A DNA stretch of 13,624 bases from an uncultured bacterium. GTDB taxonomy: Bacteria > Patescibacteriota > Minisyncoccia > Phycocordibacterales > UBA9973. The DNA lies in the NCBI GenBank assembly GCA_903825265.1, contig CAIJZW010000075.1:1-13624 (forward strand), read 5' to 3'. The notes beneath the pieces are model-generated. The model was not told where the DNA came from and ran no database searches. It saw only the letters and a program-made list of their open reading frames with translations. Both the position numbers and the translations under genes were made by a program. Shown in pieces: positions 1-7,517 of this stretch. Each line of letters starts with the position of its first letter. The stretch's first letter is position 1.

Positions 1-259
1 CATCCCAATTATCTGACATCCAGCAATCATAACAATAGACAGGGAAAGTTGTTTCTGTTGGATACATTGAAATGATTTCTTTTTTACAAAGATCACACAT
101 TCGTTTATATAAAGTACGTTCATTTCTCCAAACTAAACGTCTCTGTCTTCGGCATTCTGGACAAAACGTAGGGGGAGGAACATTCATTTTCTCATAAAAA
201 GAAACATCATCTGATCCAACTATGAAACTATTTTTACAATTTTGACATGATTTTTCCAT
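1..259 (-). CDS. Multi-CxxC zinc-ribbon protein, N-terminal part (truncated by window edge)
   Basis: An open frame runs from ATG at 259 leftward off the window, giving 86 residues. Four CxxC pairs are visible: C5/C8, C33/C36 (CPEC), C55/C58 (CDLC) and C76/C79, which fit two or more structural zinc ribbons. The segment around residues 37-60 is rich in arginine and lysine (RRQRRLVWRNERTLYKR). From memory, this order (CPEC, a basic RNERTLYKR stretch, CD.C, then VYC..CW.SD.WD) is a protein family common in Parcubacteria and without a known function; I could not check this. The remainder of the protein lies outside the window. Nucleic-acid binding is a guess from the basic zinc-ribbon character. 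The ATG has no Shine-Dalgarno motif in front of it. Cutting is by the window edge, not by mutation. Confidence 0.8.
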   Translation of the reverse strand, partial: MEKSCQNCKNSFIVGSDDVSFYEKMNVPPPTFCPECRRQRRLVWRNERTLYKRMCDLCKKEIISMYPTETTFPVYCYDCWMSDNWD

Positions 260-325
260 AAATTTATAGTTATTAACTACTATTACTAATAATATACCTT
301 TTTTAAGCTTTATAAAATATTAATA

Positions 326-730
326 CTACTTCAGTTTCATGTAAGCATTTTCTTCTTTTCCTTTTTTTATTTTAAATTCTTTTTCTGTAAGATATTCATC
401 TTTACTAGAAAGAAATGAATTTGCCCAGAAGCCGTATTGTTGATTTGACATAGAAGTATCACAACTTGTGATAACAGGGACTAGATATGGATGGATTGAT
501 TCTATATGTTTAATGAGTTTTTTACTTAATGTTTTTTGTGTTGAGAACATAAGTATGTATTGACCCATCTCTTTAATTACTCCATTCCAAGGGTATATAG
601 AATTTATAACCCAATAGTCTATAGAGATTGCGAGCTTTTCTTTAATAGCCGAAATACTCAAAGCATTTACTTCTTCTTTATTTGAACATGTTGTATAAAC
701 AAAAACAATATTTTTTTCTTCTTCAAACAT
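326..730 (-). CDS. cutA: CutA1-like protein (divalent-ion tolerance family)
   Basis: 134 residues. Residues 7-104 follow the CutA1 pattern: a first strand IVFVYTTC, a helix with IKEKLAISI, the hallmark SIYPWNG (family: SIYRWEG) at 44-50, a strand YILMFSTQKT, and the HPYLVPVI segment at 80-87 (family: HPYEVPEI). CutA proteins are small trimeric cytoplasmic proteins of the ferredoxin-like fold, linked historically to copper tolerance, with an uncertain biochemical role. This copy is diverged: the usual acidic residues of the W-E-G and HPYE motifs are replaced. It also carries a lysine/glutamate-rich tail of about 30 residues (106-134) that the core family lacks. It lies 66 bp upstream of the zinc-ribbon gene on the same strand and is divergent from the TrmB-type regulator. 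Start ATG 728-730 keeps the first strand complete; no ribosome binding site is visible. Confidence 0.72.
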   Translation of the reverse strand: MFEEEKNIVFVYTTCSNKEEVNALSISAIKEKLAISIDYWVINSIYPWNGVIKEMGQYILMFSTQKTLSKKLIKHIESIHPYLVPVITSCDTSMSNQQYGFWANSFLSSKDEYLTEKEFKIKKGKEENAYMKLK

Positions 731-856
731 AATATTTAAATATATAGATTAATAAATTTATACTACTACGACTATATAACCCGTTTATCTTTTTTAATTT
801 TTATAGAAGTATAGCATATCTAAATATTAATGTCAAGTATAATAAACAAAAAAGTC

Positions 857-875
857 CTAAAATAGTGCTATTTAG
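857..875. promoter_or_regulatory. Dyad upstream of the TrmB-family gene, possible operator
   Basis: CTAAAATAG (857-865) and CTATTTAG (868-875) form an inverted repeat around TG with one unpaired A. It lies about 40 bp upstream of the -35 box of the regulator gene and inside the divergent interval with the CutA-like gene. An autoregulatory or divergent operator is possible, but the sequence is very A+T-rich and the dyad is short. Confidence 0.25.
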
Positions 876-915
876 AAAGGATAAAAGTTATTAATAAATA
901 TTTTGTTCGTATATA

Positions 916-945
916 TTGACAAATTACTATGCTTTAATATATACT
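916..945 (+). promoter_or_regulatory. Promoter of the TrmB-family regulator gene
   Basis: A consensus -35 TTGACA (916-921) is followed after 18 bp by TATACT (940-945). An overlapping TATATA (938-943) would give a 16-bp spacing. The start codon at 956 lies only 10 bp past the -10 box, so transcription should begin about 4 nt before ATG, with no room for a Shine-Dalgarno sequence. Confidence 0.65.
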
Positions 946-955
946 TAAAATACAT

Positions 956-1729
956 ATGAATGAAAACTTAGATTTAAAGAAAAGTTTGGAATATATAGGA
1001 TTCTCGGAGAAAGAAGTTGTGGTATATTTGGCTATACTTTCGCTTGGGAAAGGTACTGTTACAGAGATTTCAAGAAAGGCTGGAATTAATCGTCCTACTG
1101 GTTACCATGTGCTTGCTTCCCTTTCAGCAAAAGAACTTGTAAAAGTCTCTGGTAAAGAGCCAAAACAGGAATATGTAGCTCAATCCCCAGACCAAATAGA
1201 GAAACTTTTAAAGAATAAAATTGAAGAAGATCAAAAGTTTATAAATGAAGCCAAGAAAATAATTCCAGAACTTAAATCAATTCATAATGTAGCTGATAAG
1301 CCGAAAGTATTTTTCTATGAGGGGGTAGATGGGTTAAGAAAAGTTTATGAAGACACTTTAACTTCTCACGAAGCGATAAGAGGATATGCAACAGTTGATG
1401 ATATGCATCAAGGAATACCAAATTATTTTCCAGAATATTATAAACGCCGAGCGAAGGCAGGGATATCTATCAGAGCTATTACTCCCAAGACAGAGATTAG
1501 TATAGAAAGAAGAACTCATGATAAAGAAGAATCAAGAGAGATGGCTCTTGTTCCTGCCGACAAGTATTACTTTTCTCCAGAAATAAATATTTATGACAAT
1601 AAAGTCATGATTGCTTCTTGGCGAGAAAAATTAGGAATAATAATTGAGAGTGAAGAAATCGCCGACGCTATGAAAAAGATATATGAACTTGCTTGGTCTG
1701 AAGCAAAAAGATTAGATAAAGAGATTTAA
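956..1729 (+). CDS. TrmB-family transcriptional regulator
   Basis: 257 residues, close to the usual family length. Residues 8-75 form a winged helix-turn-helix with the typical TrmB opening (LEYIGFSEKEVVVYLAIL), a probable recognition helix at 44-58 (INRPTGYHVLASL) and a wing ending in YVAQSP. Residues 78-108 are a charged helix suited to a dimerising coiled coil. Residues 115-255 are the effector/phospholipase-D-like region found in TrmB proteins, beginning KVFFYEGVDGLRKVYE. The family was first described for sugar-responsive regulation in archaea, and CPR genomes often carry similar regulators; the ligand here cannot be read from sequence. It is transcribed alone from its own promoter and ends 7 bp before the end of the convergent yifB, with no terminator between them, so the two transcripts probably overlap. 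Confidence 0.85.
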   Translation: MNENLDLKKSLEYIGFSEKEVVVYLAILSLGKGTVTEISRKAGINRPTGYHVLASLSAKELVKVSGKEPKQEYVAQSPDQIEKLLKNKIEEDQKFINEAKKIIPELKSIHNVADKPKVFFYEGVDGLRKVYEDTLTSHEAIRGYATVDDMHQGIPNYFPEYYKRRAKAGISIRAITPKTEISIERRTHDKEESREMALVPADKYYFSPEINIYDNKVMIASWREKLGIIIESEEIADAMKKIYELAWSEAKRLDKEI

Positions 1730-1736
1730 TTAGCAA

Positions 1737-3308
1737 TTATAAATTTTCTCTCGGTCTGTATTGCAGAGCTTCAAGTATATGAGAAGTTTTTATATTTTCA
1801 CATTCTTCTAGGTCTGCTATAGTACGAGCAAGTTTGATAGTACGGTGATATGCACGAGCAGACAGTTGAAGACGTTCAGCACTTTGATTGAGAATTTTTC
1901 TAGTCTCATCATCAAGGGGTGCATAGATATTTAATTCTTTTACATTCATCTCACTGTTTGTATTTATTTTCCTTGGAGAATTTTTGAATCTTTTTATTTG
2001 AATATTACGAGCATTCTTCACTCTTTGTTTTATTGTTATTGTTTTTTCTCCTTCTTGAGATCCATTTGAAAGTTTATCGTAATCAACATTTCCAACTGTT
2101 ACCCAGATATCTATACGGTCCATGATAGGTCCTGATAATTTTCTTTTGTATCTATCAAGATCACTTGGTTTACAGATGCACTCTTTTTGTTTGTTGCCTT
2201 TATTTCCACAAGGGCAAGGGTTCATTGCTGCCACGAGAATAAAATTTGATGGAAATATGGCTGAACCACGAGCCCGAGAAATTGATACAATATTATCTTC
2301 AAGTGGCTGACGTAGAGATTCTAAAACTCTTTTTTCAAATTCAGGAAATTCATCTAGGAAAAGTACTCCTCTATGAGCAAGTGTTACTTCTCCTGGTTTT
2401 GGATTTATTCCTCCACCAATCATAGATACATAACTTGCAGTGTGATGAGGAGATCTGAATGGTGGTTCTGTGATTATTACATCTTCTAATAAACCAACAA
2501 TAGAATGTATTCCTGTAATTTCTAAACACTCTTCTTTTTCTAAATCAGGTAATATATGTGAAAATACCCTAGCCAACATAGTCTTACCTGTCCCGGGTGG
2601 TCCAGACATTGCAATATTATGTCCTCCTGAAGCGGCTATTTCTAGTCCACGTTTAGCCCCTTCTTGTCCTTTAATATCTGAGAAGTCTATATTATTTATT
2701 TTATCTTCATGTGCTATTTCTGTTAAAGGTTGTGGAATTATTTTGGGTCTTTCTTTTTCTAATAAATTTCCTTTTTTGTCTTTTTTCGGTATGTATATAT
2801 GATCTATAACTTCTTTTAAATTTTTGACTCCATAGATAGTTATTCCATCTACAAGGGCAGCTTCTTCAGCATTTTCTATTGGTAGAAATATTTCTTTATA
2901 ACCAAGCTTCTTCGCTGTTTCTGTTAAAGGTAAAGCTCCTTTGATAGGCCTTAACTCTCCATTAAGTGATAGCTCTCCTAAGAAAATTCTTCCCTCCGGT
3001 TCGAAATTTATTTCTTCAGCAGAAAGTAAATAAGCTAATGCTATGGCTAAGTCAAAATATGGACCTTCCTTTTTGAGATCTGCCGGTGAAAGAGAAATAA
3101 CTATTTTTTGATTTTGGTTTTTAGGAGAATCAAATGAAGAGTTCTTTAAAGCAGAACTCATTCTATCTTTGGATTCATCTACTGCTTTATCAGGAAGTCC
3201 TACTAAAGTAAAAGAGTGCAAAGTTTTCTTTGTGATGTCTACTTCTATTGTGACAATCTTTCCTTTCAAAAGATGTGTTTGTGCTGAGTATATTCTTGAA
3301 AATGACAT
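1737..3308 (-). CDS. yifB: YifB/ComM family Mg-chelatase-like AAA+ ATPase
   Basis: 523 residues, full length for the family. Residues 1-170 are the Lon-protease-like N-terminal domain with the signature GLPDKAVDESKDR (37-49). The AAA+ core follows: Walker A GPPGTGKT (236-243), Walker B VLFLDE (315-320), a cysteine cluster CPCG (365-368) with C377 and C379, and LSGPIMDRIDI (391-401) with the conserved arginine of the sensor region. The C-terminal helical part holds LSARAYHRTIKLARTIADL (482-500). In Vibrio and Haemophilus the homologue ComM is a hexameric helicase that promotes branch migration during natural transformation; a DNA-recombination or uptake role here is inference. It follows dksA on the same strand but is separated by an intrinsic terminator. 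Its only Shine-Dalgarno-like motif, AAGGGG (3318-3323, read on the minus strand), lies in the 3' arm of that hairpin, 9 nt before ATG. Confidence 0.93.
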   Translation of the reverse strand: MSFSRIYSAQTHLLKGKIVTIEVDITKKTLHSFTLVGLPDKAVDESKDRMSSALKNSSFDSPKNQNQKIVISLSPADLKKEGPYFDLAIALAYLLSAEEINFEPEGRIFLGELSLNGELRPIKGALPLTETAKKLGYKEIFLPIENAEEAALVDGITIYGVKNLKEVIDHIYIPKKDKKGNLLEKERPKIIPQPLTEIAHEDKINNIDFSDIKGQEGAKRGLEIAASGGHNIAMSGPPGTGKTMLARVFSHILPDLEKEECLEITGIHSIVGLLEDVIITEPPFRSPHHTASYVSMIGGGINPKPGEVTLAHRGVLFLDEFPEFEKRVLESLRQPLEDNIVSISRARGSAIFPSNFILVAAMNPCPCGNKGNKQKECICKPSDLDRYKRKLSGPIMDRIDIWVTVGNVDYDKLSNGSQEGEKTITIKQRVKNARNIQIKRFKNSPRKINTNSEMNVKELNIYAPLDDETRKILNQSAERLQLSARAYHRTIKLARTIADLEECENIKTSHILEALQYRPRENL

Positions 3309-3312
3309 AAAA

Positions 3313-3351
3313 TTTAACCCCTTAGAATTGTGATAATTCTAAGGGGTTAAA
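3313..3351 (-). terminator. Intrinsic terminator after dksA, overlapping the yifB ribosome binding site
   Basis: A perfect 17-bp stem (3313-3329 with 3335-3351) closes a 5-nt loop and is followed on the minus strand by TTTT directly joined to the yifB ATG. It starts 3 bp after the dksA stop codon. The 3' arm contains AAGGGG, the only ribosome-binding-like motif for yifB. Confidence 0.85.
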
Positions 3352-3353
3352 AA

Positions 3354-3713
3354 CTAAATAACTTTTTCCATACATGATTCACAAGTGCGTGCACTTGGAT
3401 TCACTTCTAATCTTTCTTCTTCTATTTTATTTTTACAAACTTCACATATTCCATAATTTTCTGTTCCTATTAGGGATAATGCATGTTTGATGTCATTTAA
3501 TCTTGATTCAAGAGTGTTTAGTTTACTGGATCTTTCTTCGTAATCTTCTGCTCTTTCAGACATATCTCCTTCATCTAAAACATCTTGATGGCTAACTTCA
3601 CTTTCAGGGGATGCTTCCCAGTCATTGGTCTCACTATCAAATTTACCAAGAGATTTTAATTCTTCTTCTAATAGGTTCTTTTCTTCTTCTAATTTTGCTT
3701 TATATTTTTCCAT
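3354..3713 (-). CDS. DksA/TraR-family zinc-finger protein
   Basis: 119 residues, in the size range of short DksA-like proteins. Residues 1-25 and 52-82 are charged helices forming the coiled-coil arms. The intervening acidic tip includes DEGDMSERAEDYEE (47-60), comparable with the DxxDxA-type tip of DksA that reaches into the RNA polymerase secondary channel. The C-terminus is a four-cysteine zinc finger: YGICEVC with C90/C93, then C111/C114 in ARTCESC, plus the usual RLEVNP spacing. DksA proteins modulate initiation at rRNA and stress promoters, in enterobacteria together with ppGpp; the targets in this organism are unknown. It is the last gene of the run pnp, membrane protein, dksA-like, 36 bp after the membrane-protein gene, and is followed by a strong terminator. 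No Shine-Dalgarno motif precedes ATG 3713. Confidence 0.88.
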   Translation of the reverse strand: MEKYKAKLEEEKNLLEEELKSLGKFDSETNDWEASPESEVSHQDVLDEGDMSERAEDYEERSSKLNTLESRLNDIKHALSLIGTENYGICEVCKNKIEEERLEVNPSARTCESCMEKVI

Positions 3714-3749
3714 ACATTAATATTATCATTAATTTATTAAATGGCAATC

Positions 3750-4652
3750 CTATAATGGTTTTATATTTTTAATCATTAATCGGCTGATTATTTCTTTTAT
3801 GGAGTCTTCACTATCTGTAATAATAAGATTACTTTTATCTGCAAATAAATAATAAAGTATAGGTTCTTCATCCTCATTAAGTAGAACTCTTACATCTTTG
3901 TTATTTATAATAATATCTTTCCATTGTCTTTCACTTAACTTTAATTTATTTTCAGCAGTGTTGAATTCAAATAAAGTAAACATATCAGTTGCTATTGTTT
4001 TTTCCCATTCGAGCATCCCAGCGTAAGTGTATGAATAATCTTTAGTTTGGAAGATCATGAATAGTGAGGGTTTAATAGTAGTATTTTTTGTATATGTTCC
4101 TATCATATAAGAACCAGAAAGAGATCTAATAAGTGAGGAAGGAGCAGTAAAATTCATTTTAGAAAAAATGTACTCTACTGGTAAATTTTGTTGTAGGTTA
4201 CCCACTTCTTGTTTTAGAAATATATTTTTTATTGAGATATTTTTATCAGATGTTTTTGGATCTTTTTTAGAAATATTTATTTTACTTATTAAGTCATCCC
4301 CGTCATTTATCAGTAAAGAAGAAGATTCATCATAAGAGATTAAAGTTTCTTCTTTTGTTATTTGCCCTTGAACACTTTGATTTGAATTTGTTTTTTGTTG
4401 ATACAGAAGATAGGCTCCAAAAATTGCAGATAAGATTAATATAATTCCACCTATAACAAAGAGAGTTTTCTTAAATGGGGAACCTTCTGCCTTTTTATAG
4501 ATGTCTTCTCTATCGCGTTTATTCTGTTCTGCGAGTGCAACTTTAATAACAGAAATTTCATTTGTACGAACAGTATCTGCCATGTCAGAGAGATATGTTC
4601 TTACTGTTTTTAAATTATCTTTATTATTTGGTTGTGTTTTGTTTTCATCCAT
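3750..4652 (-). CDS. Single-pass membrane protein of unknown function, linked to pnp
   Basis: 300 residues; I do not recognise a named domain. A hydrophilic N-terminal part (1-61), with a helix containing TYLSDMADTVRTNEISVIK and a positively charged end (SPFKKT), precedes one clear membrane helix at about 63-84 (LFVIGGIILILSAIFGAYLL). By the positive-inside rule the first 60 residues are cytoplasmic and residues 90-300 are outside. The outer part mixes short strands and helices, has no cysteine, and ends with a regular alpha/beta pattern. The gene starts 13 bp after the pnp stop, so it is probably co-transcribed with pnp and the DksA-like gene. From memory, proteins of this shape occur in many Parcubacteria; that is unchecked. 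A cell-envelope role is all the sequence supports. Confidence 0.75.
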   Translation of the reverse strand: MDENKTQPNNKDNLKTVRTYLSDMADTVRTNEISVIKVALAEQNKRDREDIYKKAEGSPFKKTLFVIGGIILILSAIFGAYLLYQQKTNSNQSVQGQITKEETLISYDESSSLLINDGDDLISKINISKKDPKTSDKNISIKNIFLKQEVGNLQQNLPVEYIFSKMNFTAPSSLIRSLSGSYMIGTYTKNTTIKPSLFMIFQTKDYSYTYAGMLEWEKTIATDMFTLFEFNTAENKLKLSERQWKDIIINNKDVRVLLNEDEEPILYYLFADKSNLIITDSEDSIKEIISRLMIKNIKPL

Positions 4653-4665
4653 TTTTGTAAAACTT

Positions 4666-6813
4666 TTAAGCTTTAGGTTTAAAGAAATCTTTATCTGCTT
4701 CTTTGATTGAGAAGTTTATTCTTCCCTTCTCATCAACTTTAATTATTTTAACAGGAACTACATCTCCTTCTTTAATAATATCAGAAACTTTCTCTACTCG
4801 GAATGGTGCTATTTCAGAAATGTGCACAAGACCTTCTGTTTCAGTTCCAATTCTTACGAATGCTCCGAATTCCATAAGTTTTACAACTACTCCTTTAGCC
4901 ATATCTCCTATTTTGTATTCATGTGTCATTTCTTCTATTATTTTTCCAGCCTCTTCTGCCCCACCATCTCTACCTGTTATGAAGACTGTACCATCTTCTT
5001 CTATTGTTATTTCTGTTTTAGTTTTTTCACGGATTGCATTTATATTTTTACCTCCTGGGCCTATAACCATTCCAATCTGATCCTTTTTAATTTTTACAGT
5101 CAGAATCATTGGAGCATTTGGAGATATCTTCTCACGAGGACTTTGTATTTCAGTTGTGATAGTTTCAAGAATTTGTAATCGAGCAGTTTTAGCACGAGTT
5201 AGTGCTTCTTTTAATATTCCTATTTGAACTCCATCTACTTTTACATCTAATTGTATAGCAGTGATTCCATTCTTAGTACCTGCAACTTTAAAATCCATAT
5301 CTCCATAATGATCTTCAGGTCCTTGAATATCAGAAAGAAGAACATACTTATTTGTATCTTTCTCATCAGCCATAAGTCCGACAGATATACCTGCAACTGG
5401 AGTTTTGATTGGCACACCTCCATCCATTAGAGCGATAGTTGCAGCACAGATAGATGCTTGAGATGTTGAACCATTAGATGCTGTTGATTCAGAAACAACA
5501 CGAATAGTATAAGGGAATAATGCTTTATCAGGAATTACAGGTGTGAGAGCCTTCTCTGCTAAAAATCCATGACCCATTTCTCTTCTGTTTATTCCTCCGA
5601 CACGTCCTGTTTCACCTCCAGAATATGGAGGAAAATTGTAATGATGCATGAAACGCTTTTTTGACTGAGACTCCATTCCTTCTATAAGTTGCATATCTTC
5701 TGGTCCACCAAGGGCTAGAACAGACAGTACATGAGTTTCCCCTCTGTAAAATATTCCAGAGCCGTGTAACACTTCTGATATTCCTCCTGCTTTTGCATAA
5801 AGTTTTCTAATTTCATCAACAGCTCTTCCGTCTGCACGGATTCCTTGTAGAAGTGCCATCTTGTGAAACGCACCATCTAAGTAGTGATGAATATAATCTT
5901 CTGAAGCACTTTTGATTGCGTCATCAGACTCATTTGGATATTTTTCGTCTAAAATTTTCTTCCAAAGAGTTTCTGCTTCGTTTGTAACCTTTTTACTTTC
6001 AGAGCTAAAAAGTTTTTCTTCAAGCATTGGTCGAACACGCTCATTGAAAATTTCTATTGTTTCTTTTTCTATCTCTATCTTTGGAAATGAAAGTTTTGCT
6101 TTTCCAAATTCAGAATAAAGTTTCTTTTGGAAATCTTCCCATTTTGATATTTCAACTGAAGCTAAGTCAAAACATTGACTCATTTCAGATTCTTCTATTT
6201 CAAAAGACATTGCTTCTATCATATTGATAGTTTTATCTTTACCACAAACAAGTAGATCAAGTTCGTATACAGCTTCATCACTATTTGGAATGTAGTTGTT
6301 TACTTGTATTGTTTGATTTTCCCCGCCTTGTGTCGAGGCAGGTTTTTCTTTACCTATTTGTACAGCTCCTATTGGTCCATTCCATGGTATATCTGACATA
6401 TGAAGTGCAATAGATGCCCCATTAATTCCTAGAACTTTTGGATCGGTATTTCCAACAGCTATAACTGTTACTATTACTTGTACAGCATTTTTTATATGTT
6501 GATCGAAAAGTGGACGGATAGTTCTATCTATCATTCTTGCCGCAAGGATAGCTTGGTCACTTGGGCGACCTTCTCTCTTATTGTATTGACCACCTAGAAT
6601 TTTTCCTTTTGCATAAAACTTCTCCAAGTATTCAACTGTTAGGTTGAAGAATCCTAAATTCTTACTCCCATCTTTTGAAATAACAGCTGTTGCCATAACA
6701 ACAGTCCCCTCACTTTTTAATATAACAGAACCATTAGCTTGGTTTGCTAAATCAGAAAACATAGCAATAACCTTTTTGCCACCAATTTCTACTTCGTATT
6801 CTTTGCTTTGCAT
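4666..6813 (-). CDS. pnp: Polyribonucleotide nucleotidyltransferase (PNPase)
   Basis: 715 residues from the chosen ATG at 6813, the normal PNPase length. Order of domains: first RNase PH core (about 1-200), helical linker, second RNase PH core (about 325-555) with FPPYSGGETGR (394-404), GPEDHYGDMDF (498-508) and its metal-binding aspartates, then a KH domain with GPGGKNINAIRE (585 onward) and an S1 domain (638-705; GAFVRI, EGLVHISEI). The enzyme degrades RNA 3' to 5' using phosphate, as a trimer, and with RNases and helicases forms degradosome-type complexes. An ATG 14 codons further upstream (6855) is open, but it lies before the GGAGG at 6829-6833 and adds residues unlike PNPase; MQSKEYEVEIGG is the typical N-terminus. 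The GGAGG to ATG distance of 15 nt is unusually long. A leader hairpin covers this GGAGG. rpsO lies 1 kb upstream on the same strand, the common bacterial linkage. Confidence 0.96.
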   Translation of the reverse strand: MQSKEYEVEIGGKKVIAMFSDLANQANGSVILKSEGTVVMATAVISKDGSKNLGFFNLTVEYLEKFYAKGKILGGQYNKREGRPSDQAILAARMIDRTIRPLFDQHIKNAVQVIVTVIAVGNTDPKVLGINGASIALHMSDIPWNGPIGAVQIGKEKPASTQGGENQTIQVNNYIPNSDEAVYELDLLVCGKDKTINMIEAMSFEIEESEMSQCFDLASVEISKWEDFQKKLYSEFGKAKLSFPKIEIEKETIEIFNERVRPMLEEKLFSSESKKVTNEAETLWKKILDEKYPNESDDAIKSASEDYIHHYLDGAFHKMALLQGIRADGRAVDEIRKLYAKAGGISEVLHGSGIFYRGETHVLSVLALGGPEDMQLIEGMESQSKKRFMHHYNFPPYSGGETGRVGGINRREMGHGFLAEKALTPVIPDKALFPYTIRVVSESTASNGSTSQASICAATIALMDGGVPIKTPVAGISVGLMADEKDTNKYVLLSDIQGPEDHYGDMDFKVAGTKNGITAIQLDVKVDGVQIGILKEALTRAKTARLQILETITTEIQSPREKISPNAPMILTVKIKKDQIGMVIGPGGKNINAIREKTKTEITIEEDGTVFITGRDGGAEEAGKIIEEMTHEYKIGDMAKGVVVKLMEFGAFVRIGTETEGLVHISEIAPFRVEKVSDIIKEGDVVPVKIIKVDEKGRINFSIKEADKDFFKPKA

Positions 6814-6828
6814 ATTATTTTTTACTAA

Positions 6829-6887
6829 CCTCCAGACTCTAGTTTTGAAATCCATATATTTATGGCTTCAACTCTAACTGTCTGGAG
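6829..6887 (-). promoter_or_regulatory. pnp leader hairpin containing the GGAGG motif
   Basis: CTCCAGAC (6830-6837) and GTCTGGAG (6880-6887) pair perfectly over 8 bp. A second block pairs inside (6845-6849 with 6867-6871, and 6852-6856 with 6861-6865), closing a TATT loop. On the minus-strand transcript the outer 3' arm contains the GGAGG of pnp. In E. coli a long leader hairpin of pnp mRNA is cut by RNase III and mediates PNPase autoregulation; a similar role here is inference from position and shape. Confidence 0.5.
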
Positions 6888-6922
6888 AATAGCTTTCTTA
6901 TCTATTAATACTAGAAGCATAG

Positions 6923-6956
6923 CAAAAATCTCTCTTTTTTCAAAGAGAGATTTTTG
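6923..6956 (-). terminator. Intrinsic terminator after the NYN-domain gene
   Basis: A 15-bp perfect stem (6923-6937 with 6942-6956) with loop TTTC begins 6 bp past the NYN stop codon. Its minus-strand 3' arm ends in a U run. It separates the NYN gene from the pnp leader, so pnp needs its own promoter or read-through. Confidence 0.75.
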
Positions 6957-6962
6957 TGAAAT

Positions 6963-7463
6963 TTAGTATATTAGATACTTCCTTGGGTTTGCTGAAAGAT
7001 CAAGAAAATCATCTGCTTGTTCTTTGAGTCTCATACTTGCAGACTTACCAAAAGAGATAACTTCTACTTGTGTCATTGTTTGCATGTATTCTACTAATGG
7101 AACGAAATCCCCGTCACCAGTTACAAGTACAACTGCGTCTAAGCGTGAAGCCATCTTCATCGCATCAACAGCCATTCCTATATCCCAGTCACCTTTCTTT
7201 GCCCCACCTGCGAAAACTTGTAAATCTTTTATTTTTGTTTCAATTCCAAGTTTATTTAATGCATCAAAAAATCCTTTTTCTTCTCCCCCTTCAGCTGTTA
7301 CTAAGTATGCTATTGCGCGAACTAACTTACGTCCTGCAACTGCATCCTTTAGAACTGCTCCGAAGTTTACTTTTCTCTTATATAAATTTTTAGCAGAGTG
7401 GTACAAATTTGATGTATCTATAAAAATTCCAACTCTCTGTTCTTTATGTTTTATTATGCTCAT
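6963..7463 (-). CDS. NYN-domain (PIN-like, LabA/DUF88) predicted ribonuclease
   Basis: 166 residues forming a complete NYN domain with little else. Conserved acidic sites are present: D16 in VGIFIDTSNLY (11-21), D92/D94 and D100 in GDWDIGMAVDA, and D117/D119 in VTGDGDFVPLV. Together these form the metal-binding centre expected of PIN-like nucleases. The middle strand region (RAIAYLV) and the closing VEVISFGK strand fit the fold. NYN proteins act on RNA in several lineages, but the substrate here is unknown. It sits between rpsO and pnp, a place where an RNA-processing function fits, and its own terminator follows. Upstream lies the structured element 7518-7750, which would be in its leader if transcribed together. 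No Shine-Dalgarno motif is present before ATG 7463. Confidence 0.88.
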   Translation of the reverse strand: MSIIKHKEQRVGIFIDTSNLYHSAKNLYKRKVNFGAVLKDAVAGRKLVRAIAYLVTAEGGEEKGFFDALNKLGIETKIKDLQVFAGGAKKGDWDIGMAVDAMKMASRLDAVVLVTGDGDFVPLVEYMQTMTQVEVISFGKSASMRLKEQADDFLDLSANPRKYLIY

Positions 7464-7517
7464 ATATTTATTTAAATTATTTTATTAAAATTTCGACCAA
7501 TGTTTTATGACTTTAGT

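Noticed and set aside
2122..2802. Plus-strand open frames opposite yifB, and similar long antisense frames opposite pnp, cca and the NYN gene
   Set aside because: Their translations are low-complexity and lack any family pattern, and each lies opposite a well-supported conserved gene.
6814..6855. Upstream ATG giving PNPase 14 extra N-terminal residues
   Set aside because: The extension precedes the GGAGG motif, lies within the leader hairpin and is not PNPase-like; ATG 6813 gives the family N-terminus.
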